DNA of 64,000 nt from Bergeyella_A cardium. GTDB taxonomy: Bacteria > Bacteroidota > Bacteroidia > Flavobacteriales > Weeksellaceae. Both the position numbers and the translations under genes were made by a program. Under the pieces are notes generated by a model, which saw nothing but the letters and a program-made list of their open reading frames with translations, did not search any database and was not told the origin of the DNA. The stretch is taken from the NCBI RefSeq assembly GCF_030012605.2, contig NZ_CP114055.2, one strand, 5' to 3'. Shown here one piece after another: positions 17,308 to 26,083 of this stretch (positions within the stretch are counted from its first letter, which is position 1; every line of letters starts with the position of its first letter).

Positions 17308-17500
17308 AATAGATAAGCTAGATTACGGATGCCGTAGTCGGCACTACACATATTTACATTCATCTTACTCAATAGATAAGATAGATTGCGGAAAAGTTCC
17401 GTCATATCACTCTATCTATAATCAATGTTGCGGAACTCTTCCGCAACATTACTGGAGAGTTCCGCAACATTGCTGGAAAGTTCCGTGAGATTACAATAAG
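17308..17500. repeat. 21/42/63-bp phased repeat between convergent genes
   Basis: AATAGATAAG occurs at 17308 and 17371, 63 bp apart. TTCCG occurs at 17397, 17439, 17460 and 17481, with spacings of 42, 21 and 21 bp. AATGTTGCGGAA (17424-17435) and TTCCGCAACATT (17439-17450) form a perfect 12-bp inverted repeat around CTC. All spacings are multiples of 7. The dyad could act as a terminator stem but has no following T run. Confidence 0.8.
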
Positions 17501-17515
17501 TAAAGGCAGGGTGGT

Positions 17516-18289
17516 TTAGAGCAGGAAATTCGTTACGGTGAGGAAAAAATCGGTTGGGTTTTCTGCTTGCACCCAGTGCCCTGCATTTTTTATCTTAACG
17601 ATTTTGGACTGGGGGAACTGCTGCTTTATCAGAAAGCCGTCTTGGGGGAGGATATAGTTGGATTTCTCGCCAGCGATGAAGAGTGTCTCCCCAGTAAAGG
17701 TGCCGAAGCGGATGGTATTGGCTACGGCAGTGGTGTATTCATCGGAGAGAACTTGGAGGTTAAAGCGCCAGTTGAGTTTCTTCTCATCGGTCCAATAAAG
17801 ATTTTTGGTGAGGAACTGAATCACCGTCCGCTCGTGGATGTAGTGGGCGAGGAGGGCTTCTACCTCGCTGCGGGAAGTTACCGTGTTAAAGTCTATGCTG
17901 TGGAGGGCTTTGAAGATTCCTTGGTGATGGGGAGGATAGGCTTTGGGGGCGATATCTACGACGACGAGCTTTTCGACTCTATTGGGGGTATTGATGGCGA
18001 ACTGCATCACCGCCTTTCCGCCGAGCGAATGCCCGAGGAGGTGGGCTTTCTCAATGTTGTGATAATCCATATAGTTCAGGATATCGCGTGCGAGGTCATC
18101 GTGAGACATTCCTGCCGAGTGGAAGCTTTTGCCGTGGTTGCGAAGGTCAAGGAGGTGCACGGGGAAGAACTCGCTCGTATCCCTACCGAAGGTACCCCAA
18201 TTGTCGAGCATCCCAAAAAGCCCGTGGAGCACGAGGAGGGGAGTACCGCTTTTGTCTTGTCCGTAGATTTTAGAATGTAGAATGTTCAT
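17516..18289 (-). CDS. Alpha/beta-hydrolase (YbfF-like esterase)
   Basis: A cytoplasmic serine hydrolase of 257 residues. It has the oxyanion-region motif VLHGLFGMLDNWG (about 20-32), LLDLRNHGKS, the nucleophile elbow GHSLGG (serine near 87) and the catalytic histidine in NAGHWVQAENP near residue 239; an aspartate-containing strand LFIAGEKSNYI precedes it. This is the pattern of YbfF-type acyl esterases, whose natural substrates are uncertain. It follows pdxJ by 31 bp on the same strand, so the two are probably co-transcribed; no functional link to vitamin B6 is evident. Confidence 0.85.
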   Translation of the reverse strand: MNILHSKIYGQDKSGTPLLVLHGLFGMLDNWGTFGRDTSEFFPVHLLDLRNHGKSFHSAGMSHDDLARDILNYMDYHNIEKAHLLGHSLGGKAVMQFAINTPNRVEKLVVVDIAPKAYPPHHQGIFKALHSIDFNTVTSRSEVEALLAHYIHERTVIQFLTKNLYWTDEKKLNWRFNLQVLSDEYTTAVANTIRFGTFTGETLFIAGEKSNYILPQDGFLIKQQFPQSKIVKIKNAGHWVQAENPTDFFLTVTNFLL

Positions 18290-18320
18290 AATACTTTTTT
18301 ATGTTTTTTTGATGATGAGG

Positions 18321-19040
18321 TTACCACTTTGCGAGTCGTTTCAGGTAGGCTTGTATTGTATTTTCGAGACCTAAATAGAGGGCTTCGGAGATAAGGGCGT
18401 GCCCTATGGATACTTCCAGTAGATTGGGGATGTTTTCTGCGAAGTATTTGAGGTTTTCAAGGCTAAGGTCGTGTCCAGCATTGAGCCCCAAGTGGTATTC
18501 CTCTGCTTTCTGTGCAGTTTGCAGGTAGGGCAGGAGGGCAGCCTCTTTATTTGTGGGGTATTGCTTGGCATAGGCTTCTGTGTAGAGTTCTATTCTGTCG
18601 GTTCCCGTATCTGCTGCGTGTGGTACCATTTCTGGGTTGGGATCAAGGAAGAGGGAGGTTCGTATTCCCGCTTTTTTAAATTCTGAAACCACTTCTTTCA
18701 GGAAATCTTTATGTTTTATGCAGTCCCACCCTGCATTAGAGGTGAGGGCATCATCAGCATCGGGAACGAGGGTTACTTGCTCTGGGCGAATATCCAGCAC
18801 AAGGTCGATAAATGGCTGGTGGGGATTGCCTTCAATATTAAATTCTGTGCTTATAAGAGGTTTAAGGTCGTATACATCCTTTCTTGTGATATGCCTTTGG
18901 TCAGGTCTTGGGTGCACGGTAATGCCTTGTGCACCGTATCTCTGGGCATCTATGGCTACTTGGGTTACGCTGGGAACATCCCCCCCTCGTGCATTTCTAA
19001 GGGTCGCAATTTTGTTGATATTTACACTCAGTTTTGTCAT
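18321..19040 (-). CDS. pdxJ: Pyridoxine 5'-phosphate synthase
   Basis: PdxJ condenses 3-amino-2-oxopropyl phosphate with deoxyxylulose 5-phosphate to pyridoxine 5'-phosphate, the closing ring step of the DXP-dependent B6 route. The 239-residue TIM barrel has the expected segments LSVNINKIATLRNARGG, GITVHPRPDQRHI, EFNIEGNP, VTLVPDADDALTSNAGWD, TDRIELYTEAYA and LGLNAGHDLSLENL, closing with EVSIGHALISEALYLGLE. All are intact. Its presence implies that DXP is made for cofactors even though isoprenoids appear to come from mevalonate. It is the first gene of a two-gene unit with the hydrolase. Confidence 0.97.
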   Translation of the reverse strand: MTKLSVNINKIATLRNARGGDVPSVTQVAIDAQRYGAQGITVHPRPDQRHITRKDVYDLKPLISTEFNIEGNPHQPFIDLVLDIRPEQVTLVPDADDALTSNAGWDCIKHKDFLKEVVSEFKKAGIRTSLFLDPNPEMVPHAADTGTDRIELYTEAYAKQYPTNKEAALLPYLQTAQKAEEYHLGLNAGHDLSLENLKYFAENIPNLLEVSIGHALISEALYLGLENTIQAYLKRLAKW

Positions 19041-19169
19041 TTCTTTCTTTTGTTTAAAGTGTTAATGATACGCTTTTCGGCGGGCTAATTTCCAAAAAAA
19101 ATGGCATTCCTCAAAACGAAAATACCTTTTATAGTGGAGGGAGTGGGAGGGCGGTATTCATTTTTTTAA

Positions 19170-19177
19170 TAGCTTTG
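19170..19177 (+). promoter_or_regulatory. Possible -7 box upstream of the small secreted protein gene
   Basis: TAGCTTTG, matching TAnnTTTG, followed by TTTCTCGGTTTTTTA. A similar block (TATCTTCG then TTTCTCAGTTTTTTA) lies at 19988, upstream of the MuiA-like gene. It is about 130 nt from the ATG at 19306, which implies a long leader if used. Confidence 0.4.
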
Positions 19178-19305
19178 TTTCTCGGTTTTTTAGTATAAAA
19201 GAGGAAGAAGAAGGTGCAAAATCCCGCACTTGTAAGGGATATTGAGAGGATTAAATCTATAATTCTATAGCAGTTCAAGTAAATTATTAATGAAATAGAC
19301 ACGCA

Positions 19306-19830
19306 ATGAAAAAAGTATCGGTATTATTCGGCTTGGTTTTAGGGTTTTCTGTAATGGCACAAATCACGGTGAGAGGTGTGGTTTCGATGAGGAATGGTAA
19401 GCCTTTAGAAGGGATTTTTGTCTCTAATGGTAGAGAAGAGGTGCGTACCAATGCAAAAGGCTTCTACGAGATACAGGCATACCAGTGGGATAACCTCCTC
19501 TATTATGGGGAAAGCCCTGTGAAAGGCTTGAGCCTTGATAGTAATTGTGCTCCTATCGTCGAGAATACACCAAAGCAGAGAATAGATGTAGTGATGGTTG
19601 ATTATCCTCACGATATGCTTTTTGAAAAGAATGAGATGTGTGGGATATTGTTTATCCTCAATGGAAAATTGGTAACGGATAAGGCGGTAGACAAGCTAAA
19701 ACAACGCCTCCGCAATGATAAAACCTTAAAATATAAGCTCCTCAGAAGAAGCGAGCTCTACAAAAAGTACAAATACAGAGCTACTTATGGCTTGGAAATC
19801 TCTACCCACTCCCAAAAGCAGAAAAAATAA
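19306..19830 (+). CDS. Secreted protein with carboxypeptidase-regulatory-like N-domain
   Basis: A predicted periplasmic or outer-membrane-associated protein of 174 residues. MKKVSVLFGLVLGFSVMAQ is a signal peptide. Residues 20 to about 65 (ITVRGVVSMRNGKPLEGIFV ... TNAKGFYEI) resemble the first strands of a CarboxypepD_reg-like beta-sandwich, as found at the start of TonB receptors and T9SS-associated proteins. The rest is not recognised; the C-terminal part is rich in lysine and arginine. No operon partner is evident. Function unknown. Confidence 0.65.
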   Translation: MKKVSVLFGLVLGFSVMAQITVRGVVSMRNGKPLEGIFVSNGREEVRTNAKGFYEIQAYQWDNLLYYGESPVKGLSLDSNCAPIVENTPKQRIDVVMVDYPHDMLFEKNEMCGILFILNGKLVTDKAVDKLKQRLRNDKTLKYKLLRRSELYKKYKYRATYGLEISTHSQKQKK

Positions 19831-20019
19831 AAAGGGTAGTTTTTGGGCTTTTGGGGGCTTTATATCGTAGAAAGCAGGCTTAGGCTTGCCCTTAGAAGAG
19901 ATGATATCAAAGACTGAAAACTCCTCAATAGGTATTCTTTATGGATAAAAAATCCTCTCGTTGAGCGGTCTTATCCTATTTTTTTTATATCTTCGTTTCT
20001 CAGTTTTTTAATTTATTTA

Positions 20020-21681
20020 ATGATGAAAAAATCCATTTTATTCTCCGTGGTATTTAGCCTTGTTACAGGGCTGGCTTCTGGACAGAAACCCATTTATACC
20101 AAAGCAAAAGTAACCGCCGTAAAGGTGTACAGAAACTCTGCTGAGCTGCAAAATGTAGCTTCTATCACCGTACCTGCGGGCATCTCCGAAGTGGTGATTG
20201 GCAATATCTCCGAAGAAATCAATGAGAAAACAATACAGATTGCTGTAAATTCAAGAAATGTCTCTATACTTTCCTCACAGTTTACGGACGATTATTCCTC
20301 CGACTTTAAGATGGATACTACCAATCCGCAAATAAAGAAAGTAAATGACAGCATCAAAATTGTCGAAAGCCTCATTACCAAAAACAAGATAGAACTCGAC
20401 GCCAATAAGAAGGCCATTGAGCTCCTCGATAAAAACCAAACCGTACTGGTAGGGAGCAATGCTGGAAGCGTGGCTCAGCTGACCCAACTGACCGATTTCT
20501 ACACTAAAAAACGCATTGAAATCGATAACAAACTCGTGGCTCTCAGAAAAGACGAAACCGAGCTCGCTAAAAAACTTTCCCGACTGAAAAGCAGTCTCAA
20601 AACAAAAGAGCAAAAAGAAGCCGAAGAGTTCGCAAGTGGCGTCCTTGTCCTCAAAGTAATGGCTTCCACGGCGGGCAACTTGAAGCTCAATATCAACTAT
20701 CTTGCGAATGATGTAACTTGGAATCCTTATTACGAAATCAAAAGTGAGAAAGTCTCCGCTCCGCTGGATGTAACCTTTAAAGCGATTGTAAAACAAAGAA
20801 CAGGTTTGGACTGGAAAGGCGTAAAGCTCACCCTTATCAACGGAAACTCCTACCGAAACAACACCGCACCAGAGCTTAGCCCTTGGTTCATCTATGCTCA
20901 AAGCGCTAAAGAAAGGCAGCAAGAATACGAAACCGATAAAAGGTCTGCCCAAGTAAAAATAAGAGGTTTGGCATCTATAAAACAAGATGCCGTAGCCTAT
21001 GAATCCAATGCTATGGAAGGTGCAGTAGCAGATGTCGTGGTTGTAGGGGCTAATTTCTCAGTGAATGCCAATCAACTTAACACCAGCTATGATGTAGATG
21101 TGCCTTATGACATTCTCTCCAATGGCGAAGACCACCTCATCAGCCTGTTTAACCAGAAAATACCAGCAGAATATCAGTACTACACCGCTCCAAACTATAC
21201 CCGTGAGGCGTTTCTTTTAGCGAAGATTAAGGATTTTAGTAATTATCACTTGGTAGGAGCGCCTGCAAGCGTGATTTTTGAGAATATGTATATCGGTGAG
21301 ACGACCATTAGCCCAAATCTTACGACCAATGAGCTGAACATTACGCTCGGAAACGACCCTAAAATCAGCATCCGAAGGGAAAATATTCAGGATAAGTCGG
21401 GCGAAAAATTCCTCTCCTCCTATCGTGAGAAAACCATAACCTATGACATTATCATCAAGAATAATAAGAAAGACGCTGTGAATATTGAGGTGAAAGACCG
21501 TATCCCACTAAGCAATAACGATGCTGTGAAAGTAGAGCTCCTCGAAAAAAGCGGTGCTAAGAAAGACGACGAGAAAGGCTTCCTCCTCTGGACAACCAAA
21601 CTCTCGCCCTCCGAAACCAAGAAATACCGCGTAAGCTATAAAGTTCGCTACCCGAAAGACTACATCATCAGCAATCTTTAA
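20020..21681 (+). CDS. DUF4139 / mucoidy-inhibitor MuiA family protein
   Basis: An exported protein of 553 residues with signal peptide MMKKSILFSVVFSLVTGLASG. An N-terminal DUF4140-like segment (about 30-125: VTAVKVYRNSAELQNVASIT) is followed by a coiled-coil stretch (about 125-205) and the DUF4139 beta-rich region (about 215-550) with NDVTWNPYYEI, TGLDWKGVKLTLINGN and a closing TKKYRVSYKVRYPKD-like strand. This is the domain order of the MuiA family; the molecular role is unknown, although the family name comes from inhibition of mucoidy. A central insertion (about 300-345) is less conserved in appearance. Single gene with its own terminator. Confidence 0.82.
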   Translation: MMKKSILFSVVFSLVTGLASGQKPIYTKAKVTAVKVYRNSAELQNVASITVPAGISEVVIGNISEEINEKTIQIAVNSRNVSILSSQFTDDYSSDFKMDTTNPQIKKVNDSIKIVESLITKNKIELDANKKAIELLDKNQTVLVGSNAGSVAQLTQLTDFYTKKRIEIDNKLVALRKDETELAKKLSRLKSSLKTKEQKEAEEFASGVLVLKVMASTAGNLKLNINYLANDVTWNPYYEIKSEKVSAPLDVTFKAIVKQRTGLDWKGVKLTLINGNSYRNNTAPELSPWFIYAQSAKERQQEYETDKRSAQVKIRGLASIKQDAVAYESNAMEGAVADVVVVGANFSVNANQLNTSYDVDVPYDILSNGEDHLISLFNQKIPAEYQYYTAPNYTREAFLLAKIKDFSNYHLVGAPASVIFENMYIGETTISPNLTTNELNITLGNDPKISIRRENIQDKSGEKFLSSYREKTITYDIIIKNNKKDAVNIEVKDRIPLSNNDAVKVELLEKSGAKKDDEKGFLLWTTKLSPSETKKYRVSYKVRYPKDYIISNL

Positions 21682-21693
21682 AACTTGAATACC

Positions 21694-21728
21694 TATCCCC
21701 ACGACTTTATCAGTGGGGATTATTATTT
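21694..21728 (+). terminator. Terminator of the MuiA-like gene
   Basis: ATCCCCAC and GTGGGGAT form a perfect 8-bp stem with a 10-nt loop, followed by a T-rich tract. Confidence 0.75.
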
Positions 21729-21807
21729 TGTGCATTCTTTCCTCAGTGGTTTTGTCTTGGTGGGTTTAGATTTTATTTGATATTTTCGCCATTGAAATAA
21801 AGTACTT

Positions 21808-23424
21808 GTGAAGAAGATAGAAGTCTTAATATGCTTAAGTATTCTGCTCGTCTCCTGCGTTACAGCCGAGAGATACAATGCGGTAACGAACAGAGATATC
21901 CCCCCAGAAGAATTACACCAAGATATAGATAAGGTAAGGAAGAACCTCTTTGCCCACCACCCAGATATTGATATGTACCTGACCAAAGAGCAGATTTCTC
22001 ACAAGCTGGACAGCCTTAAAAAGACAGTAAAAAAACCGATGAAGTCCGCCGACTTCTCCCGTGAGCTGTTTAAAGTGGTTTCCAAGTTTGGGCACGGGCA
22101 TATCTACCTCACTTCTCGCCCGTACAAGATGACCAAAGTAGAGCGCCACCATACCAAAGGCTCCAAAGGTCCGCTCTCTCAGCTCAGCGTAGAGGGGGCA
22201 GGTGATAGGCTGATGCTCAAAAAAATCACAGGCAAGAAATCTTCCCAAGATGTCTATGCAGAGCTCATTAGCATAGATGATATTAAGTATAAAGACTATT
22301 ACAACCTCTACAAAGGCACAAGACCTGGTGATGGATACATCAAGACAATGGATTCCTACATCATTTCAAAAAACTATCTGAACTATGTATCCAGAGTCTT
22401 GGGTGTGCAGGATGCGATTATCCTCACTCTGAAAAAGAACGGTTCGGTTTATACCAAAGTTGTAAAAAGGGAGTTTTTGGAGCATAAGAACACCAAAAGC
22501 AAGCAAGCCCCTACCCCTCAGAAGCAGAAAATCGTAAAGAAAACCCCAGTGAAATACCCCACAAGGGAGGAAATCATCAAGAGGAATGCCTTAGAAAAGT
22601 ACCAGAATAAGGTGAAGAAATATTTGGGCTACAACCCTGCAACTAAGCAGTACAGTAGGGAGATTTCATTCCCGGTAAAGGCAGATTCCAGCATTGCTGT
22701 GCTCAAAATAAGGGACTTCAAGCGAGGGAGTGCAAAGAAAGGTTATGCTTTCATCTTCGACTCTCTCCATAAGCGCAAAGTGAGTCATCTGATTTTAGAC
22801 CTTAGAAACAATGGCGGAGGCTATGTACGGCACGGGAACACCCTCTACAGCTATCTGAGCAAGGACTCCCACCCCGTAATAATGGACTCTGCAAAAGTGG
22901 TCTCCAAAACCGCTATGGCAGGCTTGAATTTCACTGAGTTTAATGCCTTTCAGCATACCGTATTCTTGCCTCTTACCCTTGCATTCTCTACTTCCGAAAT
23001 TTTTAATACCAAAAAAGGAAAAGACGGGAGCTACTACTACAAAATGATGAGCAAAAGTGACCACAAAGCCAAGCCTCTGAATAAATACACTGGCAAGCTC
23101 TATGTGCTTACCAATGGTGCTACTTACTCTATGTCGGCAGTCCTTGCGGCGTCCTTGCAGGCAGAGGGGCGAGCTACATTTATAGGCGAAGAAACAGGGG
23201 GCGACTTCAATGGTACCGTAGCAGGGCACTCCCGATGTACAAAACTCAGAAACTCTCACACCAATTTCTGTTTCGGAGTAATGACCATAAAACCTAACGC
23301 CCAGCGAAAGCTCATCGGTAGAGGCGTACTTCCCGATATCCCCGTACCAACTACCTTAGAAGACCTGATAATGAAAAAAGACCCTGTGCTGGGTAGAGCG
23401 GTTAATGGGATACGGTTGCCATAG
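21808..23424 (+). CDS. S41-family (C-terminal processing-like) lipoprotein peptidase
   Basis: A predicted lipoprotein of 538 residues: the GTG start gives (M)KKIEVLICLSILLVSC, with the acylated cysteine at 17. After an N-terminal helical domain (about 30-95) and a PDZ-like middle, residues 290-500 show the S41 tail-protease core: VSHLILDLRNNGGGYVRHG, LYVLTNGATYSMSAVLAASL with the likely nucleophile Ser441, and FIGEETGGDFNGT. A lysine- and proline-rich insertion (about 225-265) separates the domains. A TATTTTCG box, one base off the consensus, lies 19 nt before the GTG, supporting this start. Probable substrate: envelope proteins or peptides. Single gene. Confidence 0.82.
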   Translation: MKKIEVLICLSILLVSCVTAERYNAVTNRDIPPEELHQDIDKVRKNLFAHHPDIDMYLTKEQISHKLDSLKKTVKKPMKSADFSRELFKVVSKFGHGHIYLTSRPYKMTKVERHHTKGSKGPLSQLSVEGAGDRLMLKKITGKKSSQDVYAELISIDDIKYKDYYNLYKGTRPGDGYIKTMDSYIISKNYLNYVSRVLGVQDAIILTLKKNGSVYTKVVKREFLEHKNTKSKQAPTPQKQKIVKKTPVKYPTREEIIKRNALEKYQNKVKKYLGYNPATKQYSREISFPVKADSSIAVLKIRDFKRGSAKKGYAFIFDSLHKRKVSHLILDLRNNGGGYVRHGNTLYSYLSKDSHPVIMDSAKVVSKTAMAGLNFTEFNAFQHTVFLPLTLAFSTSEIFNTKKGKDGSYYYKMMSKSDHKAKPLNKYTGKLYVLTNGATYSMSAVLAASLQAEGRATFIGEETGGDFNGTVAGHSRCTKLRNSHTNFCFGVMTIKPNAQRKLIGRGVLPDIPVPTTLEDLIMKKDPVLGRAVNGIRLP

Positions 23425-23529
23425 CTACAGTTACAATTCAGAAATTAATAATAAAATATCTTATTAAATAAAATTTGGCTATTAAAATTTTATTATTACT
23501 TTTAGGGCTCAATTTAAAATTTTAAAATT

Positions 23530-24009
23530 ATGCCAAAAAACCAAATCAGTGCTACCATTTCAGATCAAACGCTAGCACAAATCGAAACAAAAATCAGTGA
23601 AATTCGCCAGCTGCTTAGCCCTTATCTGGTAAATCTAACCCCAGAAGAGCGAACTAAATTGCCAAAAATGAGCGACAAATCCGTATCCTTCGTATCCAAA
23701 GTGATGGAATACATCAAAACCAATCCCGACCTCATCCCACCGATGATGGACAAGGAGGAAATGGAGAAAGATTTCAAACTCAATCAATCCCTTCAGCCAG
23801 TCTTCAAGATTCTGAAACAGCTGTCCGAAAATGTAAGCGAAACCCTTATGCTCACAGGTCACGAGGCGTATGCGCAAGCCCTACTCTACTACGCTACCGT
23901 AAAAATGGCAGCCAAAACAGGCAGCCCAGACGCCAAAACCATCCAAGAGGATTTAGGGAAGAGGTTTGCAGGTCAGGGAAAAACTAAAAAAACTCCCCCA
24001 AAAAACTAA
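23530..24009 (+). CDS. Conserved hypothetical protein
   Basis: A 159-residue soluble, mostly helical protein with no signal peptide or membrane segment. It starts MPKNQISATISDQTLAQIET, has a central PEERTKLPKMSDKSVSFVSK segment and ends with a basic tail KTKKTPPKN. I recognise it as a type of hypothetical protein seen in Bacteroidota but know no function. Codon use and an A-rich leader resemble the neighbours. It stands alone; the 21-bp phased repeat begins 19 bp after its stop codon. Confidence 0.7.
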   Translation: MPKNQISATISDQTLAQIETKISEIRQLLSPYLVNLTPEERTKLPKMSDKSVSFVSKVMEYIKTNPDLIPPMMDKEEMEKDFKLNQSLQPVFKILKQLSENVSETLMLTGHEAYAQALLYYATVKMAAKTGSPDAKTIQEDLGKRFAGQGKTKKTPPKN

Positions 24010-24027
24010 TGAGTTTATAAAAAAGGG

Positions 24028-24216
24028 AAACTAGTTTAGGTTTTAGCTAAACTGGTTTAGGTAAAAAGTAAACTAATTCAGCTTAGACCTAAACTAATTC
24101 TACTAAGACCTAAACTCACTAACCCAAAAGGTAAACTAATTAACCTAAAAGAGAAACCAGTTCACCAAAAAGCTAAACTGGTTTAGGTAAAAGCTAAACT
24201 AATTACGGATATCACC
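24028..24216. repeat. Nine-unit 21-bp phased repeat
   Basis: Units start at 24028, 24049, 24070, 24091, 24112, 24133, 24154, 24175 and 24196, always 21 bp apart. Each begins AAACT or AAACC and most continue RRTTYAG. Each unit splits into three heptads, such as TAAACTG, GTTTAGG, TAAAAGC. CTAAAC and GTTTAG form a dyad in several units. The sequence of positions 10-21 varies between units while the spacing never changes. It lies between two convergent genes. Confidence 0.9.
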
Positions 24217-24243
24217 CAAGTGCTTGGGGTGGTGTCCGTTTTT
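24207..24243 (+). terminator. Terminator at the end of the 21-bp array
   Basis: GGATATCACCC and GGGTGGTGTCC pair (two G-T pairs) and are followed by GTTTTTG. It may end transcripts coming through the array from the hypothetical gene. Confidence 0.7.
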
Positions 24244-24248
24244 GTTAA

Positions 24249-24283
24249 GAAAAAAGAGAAGTAAATTTTACTTCTCTTTTTCT
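24249..24283 (-). terminator. Bidirectional terminator downstream of prfC
   Basis: AAAGAGAAGTAAA and TTTACTTCTCTTT pair with A and T runs on both sides, so it can work on either strand. It lies about 25 bp beyond the prfC stop. Confidence 0.8.
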
Positions 24284-24306
24284 ATAATTGTTTTTATTGA
24301 TTCTCT

Positions 24307-25899
24307 CTACTCCCCCCACTCACTGATAAAGTGGAGTTTTACATTTGGGAATTTCTCTTGGGTCATTGTAATGGTAAAGGAGGAGTCGGCAAGGAATACA
24401 AGCTGGTTATACTTGTCCCTCGCGAGGAAGCGTTGTTTTAGTCTTGCAAACTCTTTGAACTCTTCGGACTTTTCGTCTGCCTCTACCCAGCAGGCTTTAT
24501 GGATGCTGATAGGTTCGTAGGTACATTTTGCGCCGTACTCGTGCTCCAATCGGTACTGGATTACCTCATACTGCAAGGCACCCACTGTTCCGATAATCTT
24601 TCTGCCGTTCATCTCGAGGGTGAAGAGCTGTGCTACTCCTTCGTCCATCAGCTGGTCGATACCTTTTGCGAGCTGTTTTGCTTTGAGTGGGTCATCATTA
24701 TTAATGTATCGGAAATGCTCTGGTGAGAAGCTCGGTATTCCCTTAAAGTTGAGCTTTTCTCCTGCGGTAAGCGTGTCGCCAATTCGGAAGTTTCCCGTAT
24801 CGTGTAGCCCTACGATATCGCCAGGGAAGGACTCATCTACTACCTCCTTTTTATCGGCGAAAAAGGCATTCGGTGAGGAGAATTTCATCTTCTTGCCTTC
24901 CCTTACGAGTAGGTAATTTTCATTCCTCTTGAATGTCCCCGAAACGATTTTCACAAAGGCGAGCCTGTCTCTGTGCTTAGGATCCATATTGGCGTGGATT
25001 TTAAAGACAAATCCCGTGAAGTAGCTCTCTTCTGGCTTTACGATTCGGGTGTCAGACTCCTTAGGTTGAGGGTTTGGGGCAATGTCTATAAACGCATCAA
25101 GGAGCTCCCTCACACCGAAGTTATTCAATGCCGAACCGAAGAACACGGGCTGCTGAGTGCCTGACATATATTCCTCTCGGCTAAACTCTGGATAGACGGA
25201 CTGCACGAGCTCCAGCTCCTCGCGGAGGGTTTGTGCAGCCTTTTCGCCAATGGCTTCTGCGATGGCAGGGTCATTAATATCATTAAAGGTAATGCTCTCG
25301 CCTACTTTCTGTTTTTTCTCTTCGAGGAAGAGCTGGATGTTGTTCTCCCAGATGTTATAAATCCCTTGGAAGTCCGCTCCCATACCAATCGGCAAGGAGA
25401 GTGGCACTACGGAGAGCCCGAGCTTTTGCTCCACTTCGTCGAGGAGGTCAAAAGCGTCTTTACCCTCTCTATCGAGCTTGTTGATGAAGACAATCATCGG
25501 AATGCTTCTCATTCGGCATACTTGAACGAGCTTTTCGGTTTGCTCCTCCACCCCTTTTGCCACATCGATGACTACAATCACCGAATCTACCGCCGTAAGG
25601 GTACGGTAGGTGTCCTCCGCAAAGTCCTTGTGCCCAGGAGTATCGAGGATATTAATCTTATGCCCGCGATAGTTGAACGCCAGCACGGAAGTAGCCACCG
25701 AAATCCCCCTTTGTCTCTCGATTTCCATAAAGTCGGAAGTCGCGCCTTTCTTTATTTTGTTGGATTTTACCGCTCCTGCCTCCTGAATAGCCCCACCGAA
25801 GAGGAGGAGTTTCTCTGTAAGGGTAGTTTTCCCTGCATCGGGGTGGGAGATAATTCCAAAAGTCTTTCTTTTCTGTATTTCTTTTATTAAATCTGACAT
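24307..25899 (-). CDS. prfC: Peptide chain release factor 3
   Basis: RF3 is a translational GTPase that removes RF1 or RF2 from the ribosome after termination. The 530-residue product has the G1 motif ISHPDAGKTTLTE (about 18-30), the switch region with the RGISVATS motif (about 65-75), DTPGHKDF (G3), FINKLDREGKD (G4; NKLD) and downstream domains II and III typical of RF3, closing with SFTITMTQEKFPNVKLHFIS. Length and motifs are complete. It is a single gene on the minus strand, convergent with the hypothetical gene across the 21-bp array. No clear TAnnTTTG box was found upstream. Confidence 0.97.
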   Translation of the reverse strand: MSDLIKEIQKRKTFGIISHPDAGKTTLTEKLLLFGGAIQEAGAVKSNKIKKGATSDFMEIERQRGISVATSVLAFNYRGHKINILDTPGHKDFAEDTYRTLTAVDSVIVVIDVAKGVEEQTEKLVQVCRMRSIPMIVFINKLDREGKDAFDLLDEVEQKLGLSVVPLSLPIGMGADFQGIYNIWENNIQLFLEEKKQKVGESITFNDINDPAIAEAIGEKAAQTLREELELVQSVYPEFSREEYMSGTQQPVFFGSALNNFGVRELLDAFIDIAPNPQPKESDTRIVKPEESYFTGFVFKIHANMDPKHRDRLAFVKIVSGTFKRNENYLLVREGKKMKFSSPNAFFADKKEVVDESFPGDIVGLHDTGNFRIGDTLTAGEKLNFKGIPSFSPEHFRYINNDDPLKAKQLAKGIDQLMDEGVAQLFTLEMNGRKIIGTVGALQYEVIQYRLEHEYGAKCTYEPISIHKACWVEADEKSEEFKEFARLKQRFLARDKYNQLVFLADSSFTITMTQEKFPNVKLHFISEWGE

Positions 25900-26032
25900 A
25901 TTGTATTTTAAATGCGTGCAAAAATCGGAATTTTAAATTGAAATACCTTGCAATTAAGCAATATCTTGTAGATAATCTGAAAGAATGAGACTGAGCAGGA
26001 GAATTTCAATTCTCTCTTTTGCAATAAATCAC

Positions 26033-26067
26033 AAAAAAATCAGAAAGCATTTGCCTTCTGATTTTTA
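26033..26067 (-). terminator. Terminator of the M28 peptidase gene
   Basis: On the minus strand AATCAGAAGG and CTTTCTGATT pair around a short loop and are followed by a run of T. It lies some 20-50 bp after the peptidase stop. Confidence 0.75.
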
Positions 26068-26083
26068 TTATTGTGTAATGAGT

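Noticed and set aside
17424..17450. A classical terminator for the convergent UbiA and hydrolase genes
   Set aside because: The dyad is perfect but lacks a T run on either side and is part of the phased repeat, so it is listed as a repeat.
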